Part shown: one piece after another, positions 14,445 through 22,604 of the stretch
Layout of the letters: each line of letters begins with the position of its first letter
How positions within the stretch are numbered: the stretch's first letter is position 1
Assembly (NCBI GenBank): GCA_963661535.1
Contig: CAVLCC010000019.1
Coordinates: 1-34,236, forward strand
Source of the DNA: CAVLCC01 sp963661535
GTDB lineage: Bacteria; Actinomycetota; Coriobacteriia; Coriobacteriales; CADBOM01
Reading direction: 5' to 3'
DNA: 34,236 nt
Notes under the pieces: model-generated
What the model saw: only the letters and a program-made list of their open reading frames with translations
Told to the model about the DNA's origin: nothing
Database searches by the model: none
Position numbers and translations under genes: made by a program

Positions 14445-15050
14445 ATGCTAAGCGATTTTGCAAATGTTGGTCGAGACTTGTTTTTGTCAGGAGCTATTAC
14501 GAGTCATGGAGGAAATCTGTCTCAAAGCGATGGCAAAACCATCTGGATTACCCGCACAGGTTCGCAGCTAGGACGTCTTAAAGAAGGCGATGTGATTGCT
14601 ACCACTTGGGAACCATCGGATTTAGACAACAACTGTTCTAGCGAGTTAGTTGTTCATCGCGAGCTTTATCATGCGTGGGCTAAGCGCTGTGAGTCTGAAG
14701 GAGCTGCCTTTGGGAAGCGAGCAATTTTGCATGCGCATACACTCCATACGACTTTGCGCTCTATGTATTTGGAGGAGCTAGAGCCTCTCGACTCAGAATG
14801 TAAGCTCCTAATCCCCTATGCCGTGCAAGTTGTTAGACCCAAAGAGTCTATTGGAAGCTCGGAGGCTGCTAAAATGCTGGCAAACTTAATTGAACGTAAA
14901 CAAAGCATCGGGGTTATTGCTGGTCACGGTCCTTTTGCTATAAGCGAGAGTCTAGCTGGCGCACTGCAGATTGTCTCTGCCCTAGAACATACATGTGAGC
15001 TTTGGGACTTGGTTGATCAAAAGAGTGCCTTAGGCTGGAAGTTGACATAG
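14445..15050 (+). CDS. Class II aldolase/adducin family protein
   Basis: This is a 201-residue zinc-dependent aldolase of the L-fuculose-phosphate / ribulose-phosphate epimerase-like fold. The phosphate-binding GGNLS is at 22-26, the probable catalytic E67 is in SSELVVH, and the zinc histidines are H96 and H98 in LHAHTLH plus H161 in AGHGPFA. Family members cleave sugar phosphates (fuculose-1-phosphate) or dehydrate methylthioribulose-phosphate; I cannot choose between these. The start at 14445 is chosen over 14412 because GGAGG (14436-14440) lies directly upstream. It stands alone and converges on the methyltransferase-fold gene 35 bases away. Confidence 0.88.
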   Translation: MLSDFANVGRDLFLSGAITSHGGNLSQSDGKTIWITRTGSQLGRLKEGDVIATTWEPSDLDNNCSSELVVHRELYHAWAKRCESEGAAFGKRAILHAHTLHTTLRSMYLEELEPLDSECKLLIPYAVQVVRPKESIGSSEAAKMLANLIERKQSIGVIAGHGPFAISESLAGALQIVSALEHTCELWDLVDQKSALGWKLT

Positions 15051-15085
15051 TTGTTTGCGTATGGAGTTTTGGGTTCACATCAGTC

Positions 15086-16057
15086 TCACATATAGCACTT
15101 AATTGTTGGCTCAATCCAATACATAAACTCAGCATTTGGAAGCTTGTGCTCATAGCTCTTCATGCGCTGATAGAGATCAAAGCCATCGCCCACGTCGTGC
15201 CAAATGTCTCCATAAACAAAGTCAAACTGTTCTTTTTGCATAAGATGTTCGGCATAGTCAAACGCATCGCTATCTACGATGGTAATCTTGCCTGCACAAT
15301 CTAGGTCTAGGCTGTCTGTACTGTTGCCAACGCTGCCACCAGCTTCGTTGCCAACGCCGCCGCCAGCATCCCTCGAACGCTTAACCCTCCCAAACTGCGG
15401 AAGCACATGCTCCACAAAAAGAGAAATAATATCGGGATTGCAATCAACTACGGTTACACTTGTGACCTCAGGCTTAATAGCAGCCATATATGCAAAGTAT
15501 CCAAGCCCTAGCCCGTATGTTAACACCTTGCCATGTGCATGTTTAACCGCGGGTTCAATGGTCAAAATTTCTTGTGGAGTAACCGACATCCAAATGCGAC
15601 CGCCCTCTGTTACAGTTGGAAAAAAATACTCATCCTCAAAAAATCCAATTTGCGGCAAAATTCTGCCCTCTCGATTTGTAATAAAGTCGTCACAAACAAA
15701 TGCCTCATATGGCTCATACGACTTAATTTCAAACTTAGAGTTGCCAACTTCTTTGCTTGGAAAGTCTATGTTTGTTAAGTATGGATTATTGGCAAACTGC
15801 TCTTGACTAAACTTATGGAACATGAACGGGAAGTAGCACTCATAAAAGCGTCGGTCGTTGGTGTTTTCTACGATATCTAGATCAAAAAGTCCTGCAAGAG
15901 TAAGTGCAAATGCCTCCTCATCAGAGATACCAAACTCGCGCAAGGCGTTGATGTCTTCGGGGGTCACTGCATTTGGGGAGTCATTTAAAAAGATGCTCAT
16001 TAAGTTGAGGAGTCTCTCATTTTCTATATGAACAATATCTGATCGTATGCTGGTCAT
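15086..16057 (-). CDS. Protein with class I methyltransferase (spermidine-synthase-like) fold
   Basis: This is a 323-residue protein of unknown exact role. Residues about 177-275 have the Rossmann-type methyltransferase pattern: VLTYGLGLGYFAY (the GxGxG loop, 182-188), then the acidic end of strand 2 (VVDCNPD, D205) and a later VDSDAFDY. FDFVYGDIWHD follows like strand 4. The N-terminal 175 residues are not recognised. An insert at about 231-247 is Gly/Asn/Val-rich and is encoded by a 24-bp tandem repeat. The start at 16057 has AGGA five bases upstream; a longer frame to 16087 does not. No substrate or methyl acceptor can be named. Confidence 0.7.
   Translation of the reverse strand: MTSIRSDIVHIENERLLNLMSIFLNDSPNAVTPEDINALREFGISDEEAFALTLAGLFDLDIVENTNDRRFYECYFPFMFHKFSQEQFANNPYLTNIDFPSKEVGNSKFEIKSYEPYEAFVCDDFITNREGRILPQIGFFEDEYFFPTVTEGGRIWMSVTPQEILTIEPAVKHAHGKVLTYGLGLGYFAYMAAIKPEVTSVTVVDCNPDIISLFVEHVLPQFGRVKRSRDAGGGVGNEAGGSVGNSTDSLDLDCAGKITIVDSDAFDYAEHLMQKEQFDFVYGDIWHDVGDGFDLYQRMKSYEHKLPNAEFMYWIEPTIKCYM
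15323..15370. repeat. Two tandem 24-bp repeats inside the methyltransferase-fold gene
   Basis: Two adjacent 24-base units (15323-15346 and 15347-15370) both begin GTTGCCAACGC and differ at three positions. They encode a Gly/Asn/Val-rich in-frame insert, so copy number could vary without shifting the frame. Confidence 0.85.
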
Positions 16058-16069
16058 GTTTTTCCTAAC

Positions 16070-16205
16070 TAGGTACTCGCTCGGCACTCATGCTATTTGC
16101 GGTTGCATGCTCGCCTGCATATACGCTTTAATACGTGCTTCGCACTCGCTCACATATACGCTTGCATATTCGCATCGCACACGCGCACATACACGCTCGC
16201 GGGAA
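16070..16205. repeat. Degenerate GC-rich short-repeat region
   Basis: Imperfect units related to CATATACGCT-(T)GC and CGCTCGC/CACTCGCTC recur several times between the methyltransferase-fold gene and the tRNA-Glu gene. It is distinctly richer in GCG/CGC than the neighbouring genes. No open frame in it looks real. Confidence 0.5.
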
Positions 16206-16230
16206 AATAATCCCCTATACGGGTTTTTTC

Positions 16231-16259
16231 TTGCCAAATATTAACTATACGTTGATAAT
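16231..16259 (+). promoter_or_regulatory. Promoter of tRNA-Glu
   Basis: TTGCCA (16231-16236), a 17-base spacer and GATAAT (16254-16259) lie about 60 bases upstream of the tRNA 5' end, reading toward it. Confidence 0.55.
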
Positions 16260-16321
16260 CTTAGATTGTTGCGCGTTAATTTGCCAGCGAACGTTGCAAA
16301 AAGCGCAAATGTTTTTATTGT

Positions 16322-16396
16322 GTCCCCATCGTCTAGGGGTTAGGACGGCGCCCTTTCAAGGCGCAAACACGGGTTCAATTCCCGTTGGGGGCACCA
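16322..16396 (+). tRNA. tRNA-Glu (anticodon UUC)
   Basis: The full cloverleaf is visible. The acceptor stem pairs GTCCCCA with TGGGGGC (one G-U pair). The anticodon stem GCGCC/GGCGC holds the loop CTTTCAA with anticodon TTC at 16355-16357. The T-arm is CGGG-TTCAATT-CCCG. CCA is encoded at 16394-16396 and a T-rich run follows. Confidence 0.97.
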
Positions 16397-16730
16397 TCTT
16401 TTTTCTTCCAAATTTTAAATCAGCTACTACATAGAAAATGTTTTGTAGAGCATTTAATGAGGTGGCACACGCTTTGAGCCTAGCAAAATTTTGCGAGCCA
16501 GACGAAACGGCTAAGTCTAATTGGATGAACGAAACAACTAAACCTCGCTGTATAGCAAGCCAGTTAAGCGAGCTTGCCATACCTGGTAGTCTATATAGCT
16601 AGACGAGTGAAGCAGCTAGAACAAACAAAATCTTTGCAAACTCTCACCCGTCTAGCTTTATGCATCTAATCTTATGCAACCCGCTTTATACATCGAGTCA
16701 TATTCTTCTAGCCAAACAATCAAGCATTAC
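16397..16730. other. Intergenic region with a long inverted repeat
   Basis: I see no gene in these 334 bases between tRNA-Glu and the end of the MscS gene. AGCTAGACGAGTG (16597-16609) and CACCCGTCTAGCT (16645-16657) form a 13-base inverted repeat with one mismatch around a 35-base spacer. It has no following T-tract in either direction, so it is not a classic terminator, although it lies just after the MscS gene. Confidence 0.5.
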
Positions 16731-19700
16731 CTACTCGTTGCCATCTCTGTCTGCATCTGCAATCTCGGCTGCTTCACTAGCTTCACGCTGCTCACGGTTA
16801 AACTGCTCGGCACTCATGCGTTCGCTATATGTTGCCGCCTTTTTGTCTTGAGCCTGATTAACAACAATTTGCGGATACGGAATGCCAATGTCGTAGTGGT
16901 CAAACAAAAGCTTAATCTCACGATTGAGTGCCCTTTCAACAGAACCTCGGTCTTTCTCAAGACATTGAACCATTATGCGAATATTAACGCTGCTATCTCC
17001 AAGCGAAACAACACCCTTATAGAAAGGTCCACCTATAAGCTCAGGAATATGCTCACGAATATTGGGAAGCTCTTTAGCCAAAATCGACTCAACACGCTCT
17101 ATAGACTCGCTATATTCAATTCCAACGTCTACCCAAGTATAAGACGATTGCTTGGTCATATTAACTATGTCGTTCACGTTGCTGTTGCGGATAACTTTGA
17201 TGTTTTGCGAGCCGTCCATTACCTTTGTGGTGCGAACTCCAATTTCTACCACAGTTCCGCTCCATGTTCCAACGGTGATTATGTCGCCAACCCTAAACTC
17301 GCCCTCAAAAATAATAAAGAGTCCGGAGAGAATATCGCTCACAAGCTCCTTGGCACCTAGCGAAATTGCAATTGACAAAATTCCAGCCGAAGCCAAAAGA
17401 GTGGTTGTATCAATTCCTATGAGTGCCAAACAGTAATAAACTGTGCCGATGATTGTTACATACTTGATAAAGCTGCCCAGTAGCCTGCAAACTGTTTCGC
17501 CGCGAGACTCCAGCACGCCTGCCAACAACGACATAAGCTTTTGAACGATCATCGCGGTAGTTATTGCAAAGCAAGCAAACATTATGCATGCCGTAAATGC
17601 AAATATATTAGGACCGTGTTCCCAGCCTCCGTCCAAAATGTATGCAAATAGAGAACCCGACCCAAAAATTTGGTCACGGAAGAGCACCGCTATAAAGATA
17701 GCAAACACCGCTATGGCTCCAAAAATCTTAACCACAAAGGCAACTTTTTGCTCTGGGTCTTTTTCGTCCCATTTAAAGGATCTGCCCAACCATCTGCTTG
17801 CTGCCGACTCTGTTCTAACCTTCCTGCCGTCAGGCATTGAAGTGTCAAATTTGCGAGGATTTGGATCTGCGGCTTGTGATGATGCGGAGTTTGCTTGAGC
17901 GGAGTCTGCGGATATACCCTCTATAGTTGGTATAGCTCTAGCAGCCTCTGCAGCTTCAGCAGCTCCCATAGTTGCGCCAGACACAGTAACTGCTGCGCCT
18001 GCCATATCTACACCGGCAGGTATGCAGACAACGCCGCCGTCCTCACCACCAGCTTGACCTCCAGCAGCTTCTCCAGCCACACCGCCAGCACCAACCACAT
18101 CGCCACCAGCGCCGCCAGCACCATCCGCGCCGCCCTGCTCCTGCACAAAATCAAAACTGATGGTCTTGCGCTCAAATATCAAAATCACAAAAAGCAGAGC
18201 CAAACACACAAAACTGATCCCTGCAGTTGCTAAAGTTAGAGGACCTCTGGTTGACATAAGCTCGCCCTCAGAACCAGCCATATAAAGGTAGTAATTGCCC
18301 TGCTCAACAGACGAAGCATAGTATGTTTTGCCATCAATTGTTAGGTAGTCGCAAAAGCCATCTTTGAGCTGATTGTCCTTCATGCCACAACTAGTTGCAG
18401 TTTTGCCAACAAGGTTGCTATCAGGAAAATATGCGAATGTTCCATCAGACTTGTTTATAGCAAATGCAAACTGTCCAGACTGGCCCTTTACGCCGTCTAA
18501 AACCTTATCGATCTGAACGCTGTCCAGCAAGTTTTGCAGCCTGCTCGGACGAATACCTAACTGCACAAATCCACTTGCATTTCCATCTGCATCATGCAAA
18601 ATCACACCAATATACTGGCGCATTTCGCCTGCAACGTCATCGACCTGCGCCGACTGAATTACATGATCAACACCTTGCAAAAGCTTGCGGAAAGCGTACG
18701 ATTGATCCTTGGGATCGGTGCTAATCGTAAAGTTGGTTAGAGATGAATTGGTTGCTACAAGAGTGCCTTGCGAATCGTAAGTGTGCACATATTGAACTTG
18801 CAAAACGTCGGCTAGTTTCTTTAAATCGCTTTTGTTTGCAAGGGCTGGATTTGCGTCTAATATATATGCTGCAACTTTGCATTTGCCAAGGTAGCGTTCG
18901 TTATATTGCTCACGCAAGGCGTCGGCACGCTCATCGGCGGTCTTGATAGTGGCAGACAAATTTGCCACAGTATCGTTATTGGTAACCGACTGCGCCGACA
19001 GCGAAAACAGAGTCTGCATATAAAACGAAATAGCTACGATAGCAACAAATCCAACCAAAGAGATTATGGCGCCCTTTTTCACTATGGTCTTATTCATCTT
19101 TACGCGACCGAGGTCTGCAAAGTCTTTGTCACTGTCTTTTTTGCGCTCATCGTCGTTCAATACGCATATTCCATACAAAACCGCAATGGCCATTACAACC
19201 AAAAATACAAACAAAACAACGCCGGTAGTAACACTTCTTGCCGATGCCAAATCTGCCTCAGGAACTGCCGAAATGTAATACATGTCGCCAATTGCACTCA
19301 CGCGACAATACAGAGATTGACCTTTAAGCTTAGCCCAACAAGTTGTGCCATCCTCAAGCATTGTGGCATCAATGCCTGCCTCTATAGCGTCCGCACCAAC
19401 AAGCTCACTATTAGGGTGATATTTGATTAGATAATCTTGAGATGAAACCGCAAAAACATATCCGGTTTGTCCTACAGTTAGATTTTTGAGAACCGCCGCA
19501 GTGGAGCCAGAATCTTCAACAAGCTGCTCAAGCTCCTCCGGATTTTGCTCAATTACAACCATTGTGGAGTCGTCTATGCGTGCCGAATAGTATCGCGCAT
19601 GCCAGTGCTCGTTTGCAAGGTCTACCTCAACGGCTTCTGAAGGCTCGCTGCTGCTAAACACCGTGCGGAGCATGTTAAAGCGAGATGACGCAAAATTTGC

Positions 19701-20075
19701 TTTTGTATCTTCGGCCTTAGCAACTACTTGATTGCTAGTGTTTACAATCATGATGTTGTCTACGTCGAGCAGGGTGGCTAACTCATCCATCTTGGAGTCG
19801 GTTGCCTCATAACCTGCATTATTTGCAGCCATAAACGATACACTCTCAGCCTTAGACTGATAAATTGAATCATAAGAGACAGTATTTTGCGATGTCTCCT
19901 CGTCGGCTTGCTCGAGCAGTTGCGGAATTTGATCAGCAAGCTGTTCCATCTCTTGAGTGTAGTTGCGAAGCATAAGTTTGTCTTGCATTCCAGAGATGCA
20001 AACTGCCATGCAAATTGTTCCCAAAACAACTACTGCAATTAAAATAATGACCTTATTCTTGAGTTTTTTCGACAT
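16731..20075 (-). CDS. MscS-type channel with two tandem Cache-like sensor modules
   Basis: This is a 1114-residue membrane protein. Helix 1 is at about 9-30; an extracytoplasmic Cache-like domain at about 31-280 contains GQTGYVFAVSSQDYLIKYHP. Helices at about 282-304 and 334-353 follow, then a second Cache-like domain at about 355-608 with GQSGQFAFAINKSDGTFAYF, and a helix at about 612-634. A Gly/Ala-rich linker (about 648-716) leads to three further helices and the MscS pore and beta domain (about 865-1075; LLASAGILSIAISLGAKELV is the pore-helix signature). Classical MscS is under 300 residues. It probably opens in response to extracellular ligand or membrane tension. The start at 20075 has AGGAG overlapping the upstream lipoprotein stop, so translation is coupled. 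Confidence 0.88.
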   Translation of the reverse strand: MSKKLKNKVIILIAVVVLGTICMAVCISGMQDKLMLRNYTQEMEQLADQIPQLLEQADEETSQNTVSYDSIYQSKAESVSFMAANNAGYEATDSKMDELATLLDVDNIMIVNTSNQVVAKAEDTKANFASSRFNMLRTVFSSSEPSEAVEVDLANEHWHARYYSARIDDSTMVVIEQNPEELEQLVEDSGSTAAVLKNLTVGQTGYVFAVSSQDYLIKYHPNSELVGADAIEAGIDATMLEDGTTCWAKLKGQSLYCRVSAIGDMYYISAVPEADLASARSVTTGVVLFVFLVVMAIAVLYGICVLNDDERKKDSDKDFADLGRVKMNKTIVKKGAIISLVGFVAIVAISFYMQTLFSLSAQSVTNNDTVANLSATIKTADERADALREQYNERYLGKCKVAAYILDANPALANKSDLKKLADVLQVQYVHTYDSQGTLVATNSSLTNFTISTDPKDQSYAFRKLLQGVDHVIQSAQVDDVAGEMRQYIGVILHDADGNASGFVQLGIRPSRLQNLLDSVQIDKVLDGVKGQSGQFAFAINKSDGTFAYFPDSNLVGKTATSCGMKDNQLKDGFCDYLTIDGKTYYASSVEQGNYYLYMAGSEGELMSTRGPLTLATAGISFVCLALLFVILIFERKTISFDFVQEQGGADGAGGAGGDVVGAGGVAGEAAGGQAGGEDGGVVCIPAGVDMAGAAVTVSGATMGAAEAAEAARAIPTIEGISADSAQANSASSQAADPNPRKFDTSMPDGRKVRTESAASRWLGRSFKWDEKDPEQKVAFVVKIFGAIAVFAIFIAVLFRDQIFGSGSLFAYILDGGWEHGPNIFAFTACIMFACFAITTAMIVQKLMSLLAGVLESRGETVCRLLGSFIKYVTIIGTVYYCLALIGIDTTTLLASAGILSIAISLGAKELVSDILSGLFIIFEGEFRVGDIITVGTWSGTVVEIGVRTTKVMDGSQNIKVIRNSNVNDIVNMTKQSSYTWVDVGIEYSESIERVESILAKELPNIREHIPELIGGPFYKGVVSLGDSSVNIRIMVQCLEKDRGSVERALNREIKLLFDHYDIGIPYPQIVVNQAQDKKAATYSERMSAEQFNREQREASEAAEIADADRDGNE

Positions 20076-20086
20076 TGGCACTTCTC

Positions 20087-21112
20087 CTAATCCCATTTGT
20101 CGACAAGTGAGCTAATTGTGCTATCATCAAGCATTTCTTGAATTTTGCTAGCAACTGGAGCGCTAAGCTCTGAGTCTTTTTGAGTTGCGACCCCGTATTG
20201 TTGCTCAGCAACCTGATAGTCTAGCAAGCTGCGATTGTCTTTCATATAAGCTGCCGCGATGCTAGCATCCATGCAAGCAGCGTCAATTTTTCCACCCTCT
20301 AGAGCGTCAGAAAGCTCTTGGTAGGTTTTGTATTGCAGCAGGTGAAAAGTGTCAAAATACACGTTGGAATTATCCTTGTTTGCAGTTACTGGCTCGCCGC
20401 TAGTGAGCCCGTCTTTTGCAAGCTTTGTTACAAGTTGTGGAGCTGCATTGGTGCCCATCATTGTTCCAATAGTGAGGTTCTTAAGCTCGCTTAACTTGGT
20501 AATCATCGAACTATTTTCTACCATAATTGCAGAATAGTCGGTATAATACGCTGGAGAAAAATCTAGGTTTGCTTCTCTAGACTCACTGGTCGAATAGCAA
20601 GCAATAATGCAGTCTACTTCTCCATCAAGCAGTGTTTGTTTGCGTGTATCGGGGGTTACTGTCTTGAACTCAACGTTGCTGTAGCCTAGGCGTTTTGCCA
20701 GCTCGTTTGCAATGTCAATTTCGAGTCCGTAGTATTTTTGGGTTTCTTCGTTGTAGTATCCAAAACCGGTTACGTCTGCTCGCACGCCCACTTTGAGAGT
20801 GCTTGAGTTCGTTGGGGTAGATGTGTTGCTGCAACCTGTTGTTGCAAAAGCAGCGAATATAAGCATGGCAGCTATAAGTGCTGCGAGTATTGCTCGGGCG
20901 GTGTTGGTATGAGCAGGGCGGGTGGTGCTAGTTATGCTTGTGGAATGCGCGGAATATGAAGCATCTGCGCCACACTCTACATAAGAAGCGCTGCAACTGC
21001 TGGGCGCGTGATTGCGATACGTGCATCCGCTACTGCGGTTCTCGCCAGCAATTGAACTTCGCGTGCGACTCTTGCCAGCAAAGCTCGCTCCCTTAATTTT
21101 TGCTAGGTTCAT
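20087..21112 (-). CDS. Amino-acid-type solute-binding lipoprotein (SBP_bac_3-like)
   Basis: This is a 341-residue extracytoplasmic binding protein. After an unusual 72-residue N-terminal region there is a hydrophobic segment (73-90) ending in the lipobox TTGC (C94). The mature domain (LKVGVRADVTGFGYYNEETQ, then GLEIDIANELAKRLG) is the family 3 binding-protein fold used for polar amino acids and by glutamate-receptor ligand domains. No ABC permease or ATPase gene accompanies it; instead the MscS/Cache gene follows, its ribosome-binding site overlapping this stop. The start at 21112 is chosen because AGGAG lies just upstream. The long N-terminus before a lipoprotein signal is odd and may mean a type II orientation or a mis-set start. 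Confidence 0.85.
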   Translation of the reverse strand: MNLAKIKGASFAGKSRTRSSIAGENRSSGCTYRNHAPSSCSASYVECGADASYSAHSTSITSTTRPAHTNTARAILAALIAAMLIFAAFATTGCSNTSTPTNSSTLKVGVRADVTGFGYYNEETQKYYGLEIDIANELAKRLGYSNVEFKTVTPDTRKQTLLDGEVDCIIACYSTSESREANLDFSPAYYTDYSAIMVENSSMITKLSELKNLTIGTMMGTNAAPQLVTKLAKDGLTSGEPVTANKDNSNVYFDTFHLLQYKTYQELSDALEGGKIDAACMDASIAAAYMKDNRSLLDYQVAEQQYGVATQKDSELSAPVASKIQEMLDDSTISSLVDKWD

Positions 21113-21159
21113 AGTTCTCCTACAATTCGTTTGTATCTTACTAAATAATGCATCGCGCA

Positions 21160-21984
21160 CTAACTTGCGCGTGACGCACATAATGTATCGTTATTGTTTG
21201 TGACATCTGCGATATCCACATCTTGCGCAGCCAAAACTAACGGGTAGTAATCTTCCAACACAAAATCCGACGACGTTTCTAAAGCCAGCCTATCGGAGCA
21301 TCTCTTTTTGTCGTATATTCCGCATGCTGTCATTCCAACACTTCTTGCGCTGTTGGTTCCGCGAGCAGTGTCTTCAAATACCAAGCAATCTTTTGGTTTT
21401 GCGCCAATGCGCTTGGCAGCCAGCAAAAATACGTCGGGACGATCCTTGCTATAACTCTCATCGCAAAATGCAATGTCATCAAAGTATTCAAAAATGCCGT
21501 TGTGCTTTAGGGCTGCCTCTAACAACGGCCACGAAAGCGCAGTGGCAATAGCCAAACCAACTCCCCTGTTTGCCAAGATGTCTAGATATTCGCGAACACC
21601 TGGCCAAAGTTCAACCTCTGTAGCATAGCGGTCGAATGCCAGATCATTAAAGTGAGCGCAGATTTCTTCGACTGTCATTTTTACGCCGAGTTGCTCTATA
21701 AAATAATTTGCAGTGTCTTCAAAGCCCAAGATTGCAAGCTTATCTAAAAGACCATTGGGAATTTCAACCCCAAACTTGTTGCAAAACATTACGTCTATAT
21801 CGTCCCAAACCCACATGGAGTTGGCAAGTGTGCCGTCAAAGTCAAATATCACTGACGAAAACTCATGCTGCACATTTGAATAATTGCAAAGCTCGCTAAA
21901 TTCTACTAGTTTTGTGCGATGGACGCGTGCGGAGTTAGTAGTATCAAGCTCTGTTCGATCTCTCACAACATTTAGTACACGCAA
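21160..21984 (-). CDS. HAD superfamily phosphatase
   Basis: This is a 274-residue haloacid-dehalogenase hydrolase with all four motifs: VIFDFDGTLANS (D48 nucleophile, D50), the Thr in ATALSWP, Lys in SYSKDRPD, and the acidic VFEDTARG. An alpha-helical cap (about 60-135) places it with beta-phosphoglucomutase/phosphoglycolate phosphatase-like enzymes; the substrate is unknown. About 44 residues precede the first motif. TTG at 21984 is used because AGGGAG lies six bases upstream; another in-frame TTG at 22017 lacks a site. It lies 47 bases before the binding-protein gene on the same strand and may share its operon. Confidence 0.85.
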   Translation of the reverse strand: MRVLNVVRDRTELDTTNSARVHRTKLVEFSELCNYSNVQHEFSSVIFDFDGTLANSMWVWDDIDVMFCNKFGVEIPNGLLDKLAILGFEDTANYFIEQLGVKMTVEEICAHFNDLAFDRYATEVELWPGVREYLDILANRGVGLAIATALSWPLLEAALKHNGIFEYFDDIAFCDESYSKDRPDVFLLAAKRIGAKPKDCLVFEDTARGTNSARSVGMTACGIYDKKRCSDRLALETSSDFVLEDYYPLVLAAQDVDIADVTNNNDTLCASRAS

Positions 21985-22017
21985 TGTTTTCTCCCTTGTT
22001 TTTTGAGCTTCCTGCAA

Positions 22018-22520
22018 TTTATAGCGTAACTATAAAGTATACCTCACTTAATATCTTTTGATGCGCTTGCCGTTTTATGGTAGGCATTTCTTATGCGTGA
22101 GTTGAGCGCGTTAGCGGGGGCTGCGGGGTCTTGCGCGTTTGCAGCATTTGCGAGCGCGTAAGCACTTCAGCCCTCATTGCGGACATACCCAGCGCATCAC
22201 CGCGCGGCGCGGCTCACTCAGCGCAGCCTCACTCGCCTCAATTCATGTAGTTTGACACTGCATAGCATGGCTCACGCGTAATTTGATTTACGCAATATCG
22301 CGCACACACTTCAACCCGTATTCTCTAATTCATGCAACACAGCTCATGTTCCTTAATTAAAACATCACGACCCACGCGAGACGACTTCGCGCAGCATGCA
22401 TGGCTCACACGCCTCAGCCTCCCACGAATACATGATTTCTAACGCACATGCCAGCAACGGAAAATATCTAAAATTTTTTTATCCCCCCTACTTCTGTTGA
22501 AAAGATTTGGTGTTCCACAC
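22018..22520. other. GC-rich degenerate repeat region upstream of dnaB
   Basis: I see no gene here. From about 22080 to 22440 the DNA is rich in GCG/CGC and CTCAC words. A 14-base word recurs as GCATGGCTCACGCG (22265-22278) and GCATGGCTCACACG (22398-22411), with weaker relatives around them. The composition differs from the flanking coding DNA. An AT-rich block with AAATTTTTTTATCCCCCC follows near 22470. Confidence 0.5.
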
Positions 22521-22576
22521 TGTGAAAAATGTGAAAACTGTGAAAACGTCTAGCCGGATATTGCAAGTTTTTCACA
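22521..22576. repeat. Three tandem DnaA-box-like 9-mers plus an inverted copy
   Basis: TGTGAAAAA, TGTGAAAAC and TGTGAAAAC follow each other without gaps (22521-22547). TTTTTCACA lies in the opposite orientation at 22568-22576. The first and last match TTWTNCACA (DnaA box consensus); the other two differ only at one end position. TGTTCCACA at 22511 is a further one-mismatch match. Confidence 0.55.
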
Positions 22577-22604
22577 AGAGGTCTGAAAATCTTTGGATTA
22601 TTTT

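Noticed and set aside
16356..16580. Minus-strand frame of 74 codons ending in a VPPTGIEPV-like peptide
   Set aside because: It is the antisense of tRNA-Glu; this peptide ending is a well-known artefact of translating tRNA genes.
16674..17360. Plus-strand frame of 228 codons
   Set aside because: It is antisense to the MscS domain; the translation is low-quality and has no ribosome-binding site.
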